Part shown: positions 36,834 through 47,930 of the stretch, in pieces
Layout of the letters: each line of letters opens with the position of its first letter
Numbering within the stretch: position 1 is the stretch's first letter
From: Amia ocellicauda
Taxonomy: Eukaryota; Chordata; Actinopteri; Amiiformes; Amiidae
DNA length: 64,000 nucleotides
Assembly (NCBI RefSeq): GCF_036373705.1
Contig: NC_089864.1
Coordinates: forward strand, 4,307,001-4,371,000
Direction of reading: 5' to 3'
Made by a program: the position numbers and the translations under genes
The notes under the pieces: generated by a model
What the model was told of the DNA's origin: nothing
Databases searched by the model: none
What the model saw: the letters and a program-made list of their open reading frames with translations, nothing else

Positions 36834-38435
36834 ATGTATAAAATAAACCAGTGACTTAACATCATTAGACGTCTATTAGAAAGTGTTCTTATTTTTGTTT
36901 CAATTAATATTACAGCTGTAGTTAGACCCTCTCACTCGTAAAAAAAGAGAGAAACGAAACGTCATACAACATGCAAAGACATCCCCTGTCTTTGGGTGAA
37001 GATCTTAGTGACAGAGTTGAAGGTTGAAGTACAGGGGAGGAAAGGAATTTACTCATCATCGCCGGGTTTATGTATTTACTGTTACAGTTCATTGCATTTA
37101 TATAAATTGTGCTTTTTAGACACAAGCAGCCAGACGAGGACCGAGACGTAGCGAATAGACAGACAGACAACGAAACTTGAGTCGCCGCTGTGAGTTATAA
37201 AGAAATAAAATAATAACTGTCTAAATTAATTCCCGTCATTGAAATGACTTAATGCTGTTGGTGTGATATAAATGAAAACAGCACATATTATAACTTATTT
37301 GGTACGCTTACACGTTTTTATCCGGTGTTTTATTGTGGTTTGCTGATGATACATTATTATGATTAATGGATTATTCTAAATAACTATTGTAATCATTTTA
37401 TCCGTGGGACGCAGGAAGTGAGACGCTACCGTGTCGAGGTCGTCGGGTTCAATCGTTCATGTGTGTGTTTTGTGCAAAAAGATGTTTTCCTTAAACCATT
37501 ATAGTCTATTGCTCTTTGACACAAATGCTCAATTCAATTTGCTTAACTAAAAGTCGCAATGTTTGAGCATAGCCTATAGAAACCAGAGACACCATTAAAA
37601 CGGTGTCTAAAATGAGTGAATAAAATAATCTACATACACTGATTCTCTGAAGAGCAAAGGGAAATTAAAATAAAAAGGTAAGAAAGACAAAACGAAAGAA
37701 GAAATGTAATTACAGCTGGCACAATTAAGTTAAAAAGTAAATCTTTCGCAGAGTAAAAATGTTCATTAGAAAGACAGGAAGTGTGTAGGTGTATAGCTTT
37801 TTATTAATAGAGAAACACGATGCAATACCGAAAGTGCTTTGAAGTTTTGACATGTCGCGTCTTCCCTCTCGGGCGTGAGAAGCGTCTACTTGAATTGACC
37901 TTTATTAGGGGTATTTTCGGTTCAAGTAAGTCGTGTGATAGAAACATAAGTTTAATTAATTAACTGATGTATCATTTCAGATGTCTTCAATAAGTTATTA
38001 TTGAGCCAAGGCACTGTTGTGAGATGAACAAAGAAGGCAAGGGCATCTGCGGTCAGTCACTCTCCTGGCTCACTTACTCCCTCTACTGATGGCAGGCGGA
38101 ATGACTTATTCAATTCCCCCCCGGGGGGGCAGAGTTCGTTTTGTTAATGCTGTAGCTCTTAATCCTGGTCTTGGGGGCTTAACCGTATTAACGATGAGTT
38201 TAGTGGGGTAATTAGGGAATGGAGACCTCGGTGTGGACCAAGACAGTGTCCCCCAGCACCAGGGTGGAGAAGCCCTGAATACACTATTTCTCTGCTGTGG
38301 CTCTGGCAGAGAGGGGGTTAATGACGCCTCTTCAGAAACTCCACATTTCAGGTTGTAGTGTTTCCACCTGATGAAGGTGGGATCAGACATTCTCATTCTC
38401 ACTGTTCTCCATTCTCCCACAGAGCTCCCAGCACA
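36834..38435. other. Upstream region of gene C
   Basis: A TCTCCCACAG acceptor at 38421 sits before the ATG exon of gene C, so a 5' untranslated exon should lie in this stretch, but I could not identify it. An old MITE-like repeat occupies about 38140-38280. Confidence 0.4.
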
Positions 38436-40397
38436 ATGGCCCAGTGTGTTGTCCTGGTCTGGATTCTCACAGTGTGGCTTGATAGTACAGGTAGGTGCTC
38501 TCTAGGTGCTTCTTTCTTTCTTTATTTGTGTGTTTGGTTGTTTTTGTAAAACATTTCCTCTGTTCTATGAGAAAGCAAGAGAAAAGGGAAACTGTGTCTC
38601 TCAGTCTCCGCAGCTCGTGTCTCAGTGTCAGTTGGAGACTCTGTCACTCTGCCCTGTAATGGGTCAGCCTGCAGAGAAATTCCTGAGGAGCAGCTATACA
38701 TTGTGTGGGAGACAGAAAAACAGCAAGTCTGTGAGGTCAGTGGAGGGAGACTCAACACCAGCATCGGCTTTGAGAACAGAGCTGAGATTCCCTTGGAGAG
38801 GATCAGACAGGGGGACTTCTCCCTGACCATTAACCACACACTGTTCACTGATGAAGAGATGTATGAGTGTCGCTGTCTGGGAGAGAAGAAAAATATGTTT
38901 TTCATTGGAAATGTTCATCTCATCATCACAAGTAAGAGTCTGAACTTTTAATATTAGTAAAGCAATCTTTAAACTTCCTGTCATTTACAGCCTCGTCCTA
39001 TTCCCTCCCTCCGCAGGCCATGAGGAGAGCAGCTCTGTCTCCTATGGGCAGCCCCTGAGCCTCCGTCTGTACAGCAGGGCAGCTGTGACAGTGTGGTTTA
39101 ACCCTGCGGGCGCTGGAGCCTCTCTCCCAGTGTGTGCTGTAGAGGGCGGCACCGTGACCCCTGACCCTGCCTATGTGCCTCGAGTCTCAGGGCAGGAGCA
39201 GGAGGTCACACTGTCTGCACTGAACTTCACTGACCAGGGCTCCTACACAGTGCTGGACTCCCAGAGCAGGACCATCAGCACTGTGAACGTCACTGTGACA
39301 GGTAGGACAGGGGCCGGGCTCTACTGGAGATCAGGGCTGTGATGAGAGACAGGACTCGGGCTGATGTTCTCCTGTTTCATCCTCTCAGCTCACAGAGACG
39401 CCCTCACCCTGCCGTCTGGAGCCTCGCTGTCTCTCCCGCTCTACTCTCCTGGGCCGGTGGAGGTGCTGTTTGCTGCTGCAGAAGAGGGAGCCTGTGTCTC
39501 AGTGTGCTCTGTGGAGAGGGGCGCAGCGAGCCGCCCTGGCCCCGGGTACGAGCACAGAGTGTCGGTGCAGAACGGCTCTCTGACCCTGCGATCACTCACA
39601 GCAGCTGACCAGGGAAACTACACAGTGAGGGAGTCTGGGAACAACCGCACCATCAGCACCATCTCTGTGTCTGCAGAGGGTAAGTGTCCCTATAATAACA
39701 CTGTTATACACTGTATGGGTGTGTCTCAACTCTGGTCCTTGGGGCACACTGACCTGATTTTAGTTCCAACCAAACTCTCACTTAATTGAACTTTTTACAT
39801 TATTTTTTGGACAGTTCAATATAAAATGATAAGACTTAAATTCACCAACATTTTGTAAGTTGAGCAAATGTAATGGTCAACTTATTCAATTAAGAGCCAG
39901 CAGGACCATGCGTCCCTGGGGCCAGGGTTCATTAGTGTCCCTGATCCAAAGCACCAAGACCGTAGCCAGTGTTCAAAGAAAATAAAAATGAAAGGAATTA
40001 GAGTAATTGGGTAATTTGAGATCTTGGATGGAACAAACAGCAGCAGGACTGTGAGCCCCAGACCCGGTCTGAGAAGAACTGCACTGTGTGACCAAACAAC
40101 ACTGGGACTGGAGTCCAGACTGAGGGCCCTGACATCAGTGCAGAAATGTGCTGAATGGACCTCTGTGCTGCTGTCCCACTGAGAGACCTCTACTGCAATA
40201 CCCACAAGTGACCAAATTCATTTTACTGCTTTGTTGTTTCTCTTCTAGAATCAGTGTTCCTGGTTGGCCTGGTCGCAGGGATCTTAGTACCGATCTTAGT
40301 GCTGATCTCAGTGCTGGGACTCGCTCTGCTCTTCTGGCACAGACGGCGGCATCACAATAAAGACCTGGCCCAGGAGGGCACAGAGAGCTCCCCATGA
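38436..40397 (+). CDS. Three-Ig-domain membrane protein, gene C (B7/butyrophilin-like V-set; 365 aa)
   Basis: The exons are 38436-38490 (leader MAQCVVLVWILTVWLDSTG), 38614-38931 (V-set), 39017-39301, 39389-39679 and 40249-40397. All junctions are phase 1 and the 365-codon frame is intact. The V-set has SVSVGDSVTLPC, core Trp (YIVWE), FENRAEIPLERIRQGDFSL and MYECR. Domains 2 and 3 have Ig-like ends (TDQGSYTVLD; TAADQGNYTVRE) but Val where the second cysteine should be. The membrane span is about VFLVGLVAGILVPILVLISV plus LGLALLFW. The tail HRRRHHNKDLAQEGTESSP has no tyrosine, and no charged residue lies in the membrane span, so no signalling motif is visible. It is homologous to gene B over the V-set and domain 2. 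A DD36E element lies 138 bp after the stop. I do not know the family's name. A ligand or adhesion role is only inferred. Confidence 0.8.
39715..39960. repeat. Old inverted-repeat element in the last intron of gene C
   Basis: TCAACTCTGGTCCTTGGGG near the start and CCCTGGGGCCAGGGTT near the end are imperfectly complementary, with matching CTTAATTGAA / TTCAATTAAG inside. It is probably a MITE; the family is not identified. Confidence 0.4.
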
Positions 40398-40535
40398 TAT
40401 GGAGCGGACACACCTCGTCAATAGCCAATGGGAACGGGAGTGTGATGGGGAGGGAACGCACAGTGTAGATTATGTTTGTGCCGTGTGTGTGTATTTCCCC
40501 ATACGGAAATGAAATATATTGCAATATATTATATA

Positions 40536-41756
40536 CACTCACCTAAAGGATTATTAGGAACACCTGTTCAATTTCTCATTAATGCAATTATCTAACCAAC
40601 CAATCACATGGCAGTTGCTTCAATGCATTTAGGGGTGTGGTCCTGGTCAAGACAATCTCCTGAACTCCAAACTGAATGTCTGAATGGGAAAGAAAGGTGA
40701 TTTAAGCAATTTTGAGCGTGGCATGGTTGTTGGTGCCAGACAGGCCGGTCTGAGTATTTCACAATCTGCTCAGTTACTGGGATTTTCACGCACAACCATT
40801 TCTAGGGTTTACAAAGAATGGTGTGAAAAGGGAAAAACATCCAGTATGCGGCAGTCCTGTGGGCGAAAATGCCTTGTTGATGCTAGAGGTCAGAGGAGAA
40901 TGGGCCGACTGATTCAAGCTGATAGAAGAGCAACTTTGACTGAAATAACCACTCGTTACAACCGAGGTATGCAGCAAAGCATTTGTGAAGCCACAACACG
41001 TACAACCTTGAGGCGGATGGGCTACAACAGCAGAAGACCCCACCGGGTACCACTCATCTCCACTACAAATAGGAAAAAGAGGCTACAATTTGCACAAGCT
41101 CACCAAAATTGGAAAGTTGAAGACTGGAAAAATGTTGCCTGGTCTGATGAGTCTCGATTTCTGTTGAGACATTCAGATGGTAGAGTCAGAATTTGGCGTA
41201 AACAGAATGAGAACATGGATCCATCATGCCTTGTTACCACTGTGCAGGCTGGTGGTGGTGGTGTAATGGTGTGGGGGATGTTTTCTTGGCACACTTTAGG
41301 CCCCTTAGTGCCAATTGGGCATCGTTTAAATGCCATGGCCTACCTGAGCATTGTTTCTGACCATGTCCATCCCTTTAGGACCACCATGTACCCATCCTCT
41401 GATGGCTACTTCCAGCAGGATAATGCACCATGTCACAAAGGTGGAATCATTTCAAATTGGTTTCTTGAACATGACAATGAGTTCACTGTACTAAACTGGC
41501 CCCCACAGTCACCAGATCTCAACCCAATAGAGCATCTTTGGGATGTGGTGGAACGGGAGCTTCGTGCCCTGGATGTGCATCCCACAAATCTCCATCAACT
41601 GCAAGATGCTATCCTATCAATATGGGCCAACATTTCTAAAGAATGCTTTCAGCACCTTGTTGAATCAATGCCACGTAGAATTAAGGCAGTTCTGAAGGCG
41701 AAAGGGGGTCAAACACAGTATTAGTATGGTGTTCCTAATAATCCTTTAGGTGAGTG
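40536..41756 (+). mobile_element. Tc1/mariner DD36E element, copy 3
   Basis: This is a full-length 1221-bp copy with CACTCACCTAAAGG and CCTTTAGGTGAGTG ends, flanked by TA (40534-40535 and 41757-41758). It sits just downstream of the gene C stop, possibly inside its 3' untranslated region. Confidence 0.95.
40684..41724 (+). CDS. Intact Tc1/mariner DD36E transposase (346 aa)
   Basis: The frame is uninterrupted from the first ATG to the stop and has the same length as the copy at 19576-20616. It differs from that copy at about seven positions: Q for R in GARRAG, G for A in SCARK, K for T in NWTVED, M for T in NATAYL, R for M in PFMTT, G for R in HKGRI, and L for I in PDINP. All three catalytic acidic residues are present, with 36 residues between the second Asp and the Glu. 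The R-to-G change lies four residues after the HKG turn that follows the second Asp region and could affect activity. I cannot tell from the sequence whether either copy is active today. Confidence 0.93.
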   Translation: MGKKGDLSNFERGMVVGARQAGLSISQSAQLLGFSRTTISRVYKEWCEKGKTSSMRQSCGRKCLVDARGQRRMGRLIQADRRATLTEITTRYNRGMQQSICEATTRTTLRRMGYNSRRPHRVPLISTTNRKKRLQFAQAHQNWKVEDWKNVAWSDESRFLLRHSDGRVRIWRKQNENMDPSCLVTTVQAGGGGVMVWGMFSWHTLGPLVPIGHRLNAMAYLSIVSDHVHPFRTTMYPSSDGYFQQDNAPCHKGGIISNWFLEHDNEFTVLNWPPQSPDLNPIEHLWDVVERELRALDVHPTNLHQLQDAILSIWANISKECFQHLVESMPRRIKAVLKAKGGQTQY

Positions 41757-42904
41757 TAAATATGTGGACATATCATTGAATATAATGTAAAATATATTCA
41801 GTTCAAAATACATTTGCCTAAATTATATCTAAAATACATTTAAGAAAATATTTACATTAATATATTTCACCTAATGTATTATTTCCAATTTCAATAATAC
41901 ATATCTAACATTGCATTGTACAGTGAAATGCCTGAGTCTCAAACTCAGTTGTTGGAGGTATGTATCACATAACTCAAAAGATTTCATATGTAACTACCCT
42001 AGTTAGGCTGGGCTCAACTAGGCTTGGGCTTTAGACAGGGGTTGCCAATATCTGCAACTCTACAGACCTGTATCTGTCTTAACTCAGTCCAATCAACTGG
42101 AATATTCACTACTGCTCTCTAGTCTAGGCTCAATCAATTTGAAATAATACAACACATTTTAAACTAAATTAGTGAATAATGCTTAAATTAAGGATGCCAA
42201 AACTTCAGTCTCTCCTGTATATATACCAGTATATATTTTTAATCTAATAACATTTTTACATTATTAAAATGTTACATATTCCTAATATATGACACCTGTC
42301 TATCTACCCAACTGTACATCTATTTATCTATCTATAATGAGTTTCAGTCGTACAGGCACTGATTTGACGTGATATGCTCTGCTGTGAATCAAGTGTGAAA
42401 CACTTGACACTCGGATCTGATTGGAGGAGAGATGGGAGCGGGGTGTGTGACGCAAGACGGAGGCGGAGAGACGGTCTTAATGAGGTGCGCTGGGAATTGG
42501 AGATTGGGACACAAACAGTGCAATGTTTCCTTTTTGATTTGTGGCAGTTGGTCTAAAAGAAGAGATTTCAGATGGACAAAAATGAAAAAACTTGTTGCTG
42601 ACGTGGGATTTTGGGATTGAATGCCGGCGCCAGTTGTTTCGGGACCAGCGTTTCCACTGAAACCATAGAAAGACGCCGATGGAGACTCGAACAGGTATGA
42701 GACATGAAATCCAGTGTTTCCTATGTGTGTGTAACTCGGGACTGTTTTTGTTTTGCGCTTACAGTTATTCTTGTACAGGTGATCAAATAGCTTCTGATGA
42801 AGAAACCATGTCTATCCAACATTAGCTTTTTTTATTTTTTCCTCCCTAGTGATTTGTCTGTGAACCAAATCAGGGTAAAAAGCAAAGTTTTGATTTGTCT
42901 AGTG
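41757..42904. other. Intergenic AT-rich region
   Basis: No exon is supported. A short GC-richer patch around 42430-42690 ends in a possible splice donor (GAACAG followed by GTATGAG near 42694) and might be an untranslated first exon of an unknown transcript. Confidence 0.3.
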
Positions 42905-43046
42905 CAGGGGTATTTAACCGGTCCTGGAGTACCCCCTGCCATTGCTTTGTTTGCTCAATCAAGGATTCAATTAAACAATTAAGACCTCAGTTGGAACAAA
43001 AACCAGCAGGGCAGTGGGTTCTCCAGGACCGGTTTGAAAACCCCTG
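42905..43046. mobile_element. hAT-type MITE with 8-bp target duplication
   Basis: The ends CAGGGGTATTTAACCGGTCC and GGACCGGTTTGAAAACCCCTG's inner part are inverted repeats. GTCTAGTG flanks both sides (42897-42904 and 43047-43054). Confidence 0.92.
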
Positions 43047-43745
43047 GTCTAGTGCAAGTGTCAATATTTGATTTGTGTAAACATCACATACATTATTTTG
43101 ATCGGTCACCGTGAACCCTAGGGCTTAGTTTCTGTTAAGAATTTAATTCTCTCCTTACTAATTTATTTTCATAGAAGCGACCAAAGAAATGTCTGGGGAC
43201 TAAACAAGGGGACATCAGGAAGGCTCAACGGAAAAATCAATGACCTTTGTCACCTGCTGAAGGAGAAAGAGAGGACACAGCCCTTCATCTGACACTGTAT
43301 TTCAGTGTAAATGGCCCCGGGCAGAGGCGCTCATGTGCCGCTTTTTACAATTGCATATGTTTAGAGTTTCCACTGGACTGTGTGTGTCTAGAAGTCCTCT
43401 GTATATTGCAGAAATCCATTCGCCTTTTACAAGTATATAAATAATTTTATATTTTTGCTCGATTTAGTTGTCCTTGTTAAGTTGTAGTTTTTAGCAAAAG
43501 CTATATAGTGCTGTGACGAGATACATTCAGAAAACAGTGCTGAATACAAGGCAGTGAAGACGTCTGTGCAGCCAGATCCATCACAATGCCGCGCAGCTGA
43601 CCCTGAAGCACAGGGGTCTCCAACCCTGGTCCTGGAGAGCCCCTATCCAGCAGGTTTTAGAGGTCACCCTTCTATTGCCATTTTATAAACACCTTGAAGT
43701 ATTTCAGTCTGATCAGTGATGCTTTGGTTTGGTAAATTTAGTAGT
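43047..43745. other. Intergenic region
   Basis: A truncated relative of the hAT MITE (CAGGGGTCTCCAACCCTGGT) begins near 43611. No gene was recognised. Confidence 0.4.
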
Positions 43746-44215
43746 TTAGAAACCATTGAAGCAATTATCTCCTTCCTCCAGAGCCGCTCCTTCTCATCCC
43801 TGGCAACTAAATGGTGGAACGACCTGCCCACTGAAGATGCATCTCTTCTGACAGTACTTGTAATATTAGTCCTTTTATCACTGCTAGATAGCACTTTACA
43901 GTTTTATTATGCTTCTCGCGTTCTTGATTGTTTTCCTCCTTGCTCCCTTTCCCGTAGCCCTAGTCTGTAACCCTACATCTTGACAGCACTTAGCTTTCAC
44001 CGTCCAGGATGTAGGAAGTCACTTACTGTACTTGTGTAAATTGTAAATTGGAATTTGTAAAATGTATTATTTTGAATTGCTGTTTTAGCTAAATTGAATT
44101 TATAATGATTGATGCCTTGTACTTCACTGTATTTTTGCACTTTGTTCGCACTTATGTTGTAAGTTGCCCTGGATAAGGGCGTCTGCCAAGAAATAAAAAT
44201 AATAATAATAATCAG
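43746..44215 (+). mobile_element. L2-like LINE, 3' end
   Basis: The phrase SLATKWWNDLPTEDASLL is the end of the reverse transcriptase ORF. It is followed by a tail ending TTGCCCTGGATAAGGGCGTC and an AAT repeat. It is truncated and broken. Confidence 0.7.
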
Positions 44216-44506
44216 AATACCTGCAGCCTCTTAGCAAGAGCTCCCTTGGTTGATGTGCTTAATTGATTAATAAATCACATGTGTTCCTAGTATTGTAACA
44301 TGTTAAAATATATTTTGAAGTTTTTATAATATATTTATAATCATATATTTTGAAAAATATATCAATATACAAAAATGTATTTGACATATTTTAAAATACA
44401 TTGCAATATATTACAAGATATTGTAATATATTTTCCAGGAAGATATTGTAACAGATATTTTAATATATTTTTTCCAATAACATTTATAATATTAAAAAAA
44501 TGTATT

Positions 44507-45988
44507 AGCAGAATTAAAAACAAACAAATCACCTGGGCCAGATAGTATATTTCCAACAGTACTTAAAGAAATAAGGGAAATTATTTCTAGGCCGCTAACT
44601 AAATATTCCAAATGACACATAGAACAGGGGATGTGCCAACTGACTGGAAGACAGCAAATGTCAAACCAATCCACAAGAAAGGGGACAAAACTGAGCCAGG
44701 AAATTACAGACCAATCAGTCTCACCTGCATCACCTGTAATAGAGGAGGAAAATAGAGGAGCATCTTAATGAAAACCATATTCTTGGAGACCGTTAACATG
44801 GGTTTAGACGAGGCAGATCATGTCTTACTAATTTATTCGAATTTTTTGAACATGCAACTGCAGCTGTAGATCAAGTGAAAGCATGATATGATATACTTAG
44901 ATTTACAAAAAGCTTTAGATAAGGTTCCACACCAAAGACTGATCCTCAAATTGGAAGCTGTAGGCATTCAGGGTAATGTAAGTAGATGGATTATGAACTG
45001 GTTGATGTCTAGGAAACAGGGTGTCGATTAGAGGAGTCACTTCTAACTGGAGTGAGGTTGCTAGTGGAGTTCCACAGGGATCAGTACTAGGGCCTGTGCT
45101 TTTTCTAATCTATATTCATGATCTGGACTCTGGGATAGTTAGCAAACTTGTCAAATATGCAGATGATACTAAAATTGCTCAGCAGATACAATCTTGGCAG
45201 CACAGGCTATTCAGAGGGACTTAGATGATATTCAGTTGTGGGCCGACACCTGGCAAATGAAATTCAATGTGGACAAGTAGAAGGTATTACATGCAGGTAA
45301 CAAAAATGTCCACTATAATTACACTATGGGAGGAATAGAACTAGATGAAGTAACGCATGAGAAAGACCTAGGAGTCTATGTGGACTCCTCACTTCCTCCA
45401 TCCAAACAATGTGGGGAAGCAATAAAAAGGCAAACACAATGTTAGGGTATATTGTCAAAAGAACAAGGGCAGTGATGTTCAGACTGTACAATGCACTAGT
45501 TAGAGCTCATCTGGATACTGTGGACAGTTCTGGGCTCCACACTTCAAGAAAGATATCGCTGCTCTAGAGGCAGTTCAGAGGAGAGCAACCAGACTTATTC
45601 CAGGTCTGAAGGGAATGTCCTACTGAGAGACTGAGGAACTGAAGCTTTTCACCCTGGAACAGAGGAGACTACGTGGGGACTTGATTCAAATCTTCAAAAT
45701 CATGAAAGGCATCGGCCACATCAAACCAGAGGAGCTTTTCCAGATCAGCAGGAACACACAGACCTGGGGACACAAATGGAAATTGGGCTTCAAGGCATTC
45801 AAGACAGAAAACAGGAGACACTTCTTCACACAGAGAGGCGTCACAATCTGGAACGAACTCCACAGCGATGTGGTACAAGCTGAAGATTTGGGAACATTGT
45901 CAGGCTGGGTAGGATTCTTGGAAACCAAACAAGCATGATGGGTCGAATGCCCTCCTATCATTTGTAAACTTTCTTATGTTCTTATGTT
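44507..45988 (+). mobile_element. CR1-like LINE, 5'-truncated
   Basis: Reverse transcriptase motifs are readable in scattered frames: KPIHKKGDKTEPGNYRPISL, a DLQKAL phrase, GVPQGSVLGPVLFLIYIHDL and KYADDTKI with the YADD active site. The ORF end region has FFTQRGVTIWNELHSDVV. The tail ends in repeats of TTCTTATG. Many frame breaks make it inactive. Confidence 0.85.
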
Positions 45989-47172
45989 TTAATGTATTCT
46001 GGATATATTTTATTTCCGTAAGGGTCTTCATGCTGCTAGTGGTGTTGATTGGAAGAGTCATTATTTTCTTGTATTTTGCAAGATCAATGTGGCACCTTGG
46101 TTATATTTCTATATCTTGAATCATCTGTACACTTTTATTTTTAAAATCACTACAATTGTACATATTGTTTTTAAATATATCCACACTACAACTGTAACCA
46201 GTTTCTCTAGGGCTGACTCCTTGGTGGTTTCAGCTCCTGAGACCCACTGCAGGACTGTGGGGATGTAAATATGTTCACTTTGTCAACTACATGAATTTCT
46301 GCCACTTCCTGTTTTTGTCAAATAAAATGTAGTTTGTTCCGTTTTTTTGTGTTGATGACCTCATTCCACATACACGTATTAATTCCCTGATTGCTCATTA
46401 TGAGGTTCACGTCTGTGCGCCGCGTTTTTCTGACACGTTTCTTGCTCGATCATGTTTGTTAATTCATAACGTTTACTCGCATATTTCGGCGGTTGTAATA
46501 ATACTGCTAAACTATTGTTTATATAAAAAAGCATGAATCTCAGTTAATGTTTTTTAAAAGACAATTATCAAGCATGGATTCTATGAAATTCTAACGAAAT
46601 CATGTTAGCACGCATGCGCCGTTGCTGCTGCTGTGTATTGATTACTGCAGTGAAGCGCATGTTCAGTTTCTTCAATATGGTTGGAGTTGCAACTGAAACA
46701 CATCTAGTCCGACACTCAGATTCGGGTGAAGAGTGAAATTCATACGGCAGTTCTGACCGCGATTCCTTTGAAAACAAGCAACATTTTATGGAAGTTAACC
46801 GCATTCGTATGTGTTGTTAGGTTATAGGAAGACGGTTTTCATCGTAATAAATACTTAAGAGAAATGACATGTTAATATACAGCATTTTAATGATAACATT
46901 TCAATCTCTAACACACACACGAGATTATTAAACAGTATGACATCATATGTTTTCTTTTCACAGTGAAAACACTGATTCCGCAGCATCGAAACGTCCATCC
47001 AATCGTGTAGAGGGTCTGGGGCTCACAGGACACTTCACACAGGCACATTGCTGGACTCATGTCTCCCAACTCCGCCAGTCCTGCCCACCACAGAGCCAGT
47101 GTTGCCAGGTCATCTCCTTGATTTCACCCAAACTGGTCCTAAAAATCCCCTAAATCAGAACCTTTCCCCCAG
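45989..47172. other. Intergenic region
   Basis: It holds an AATAAA at 46321 after a GT-rich stretch, which could be the 3' end of an unknown transcript, and nothing else I can name. A TTTTCACAG acceptor-like site lies near 46965. Confidence 0.3.
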
Positions 47173-47252
47173 GCTTTCACTCACAGCAGCTGACCAGGGA
47201 AACTACACAGTGAGGGACTCCAGCACCGTCTCTGTGTCTGTCACTGTGGGAG
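47173..47252 (+). pseudogene. Orphan Ig-like exon fragment of the gene C domain 3 type
   Basis: After a CCCCCAG, 80 bp encode LSLTAADQGNYTVRDSSTVS and VSVTVGG, and a GTGAGA donor follows. The TAADQGNYTVR phrase is the same as in domain 3 of gene C (about 39600-39630). The first two thirds of the domain are not found upstream and no transmembrane exon follows. It is read as the 3' piece of a lost or truncated paralog. Confidence 0.6.
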
Positions 47253-47930
47253 GTGAGATTATCTTTCTAGACTAATATTGCTGTAATTAGATTTAAGGCC
47301 TGGACATCGGCAGATAAATGCTACACAATACTTATAAGGAAATACACATACAGTACATCTATTATGTTTCAACATTGTGTAGTGTGTCAGGGGGTATCCC
47401 TCCTCCTCTAGTGTTACATGCGTTGTTATAGGGAAAACTGTACATGATTAGTTCTGTTGGGAACTAATTCCTCTTGCATTTCATCAGGAATACCTTGAGG
47501 TTCCCTGCTAAATTTAATTCTTATCATACTTTTATGTCTTGGCTTATTTGGTTGTTGTGGGTGATCATGTAGTGTGAACATGTGGGCATAGGTGGACCTG
47601 CATGGTGCATCACACATAGTGGGGTTCATAAGGGTTGGTGCAGAAGTTCGGTGTTAATAAGATAAGACTACATAAGACTGGAGCTGCCTCCCTGTTGCTT
47701 TAAGTGTTCTGTGGCTCCCACAAGGCCATAATAAACCCCCCTTTAATAGATAAAGAGTCAAGTATTTTATTCACATAGCATTATAGTATACTATCCAGTT
47801 GACCTTTGATTAAATAATTAACTATTATATGTACTTTTTGGAAGTGTCCAAGTTTAATTTAATCATAAGAAGATTAAAGAATGAAAGGAAAAGGGGGGGG
47901 TTCTAATTGAAATGATGTGCTTTCATTCAG
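47253..47930. other. Intergenic region
   Basis: No gene or clear repeat was recognised; a short G-run lies near 47892. Confidence 0.4.
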
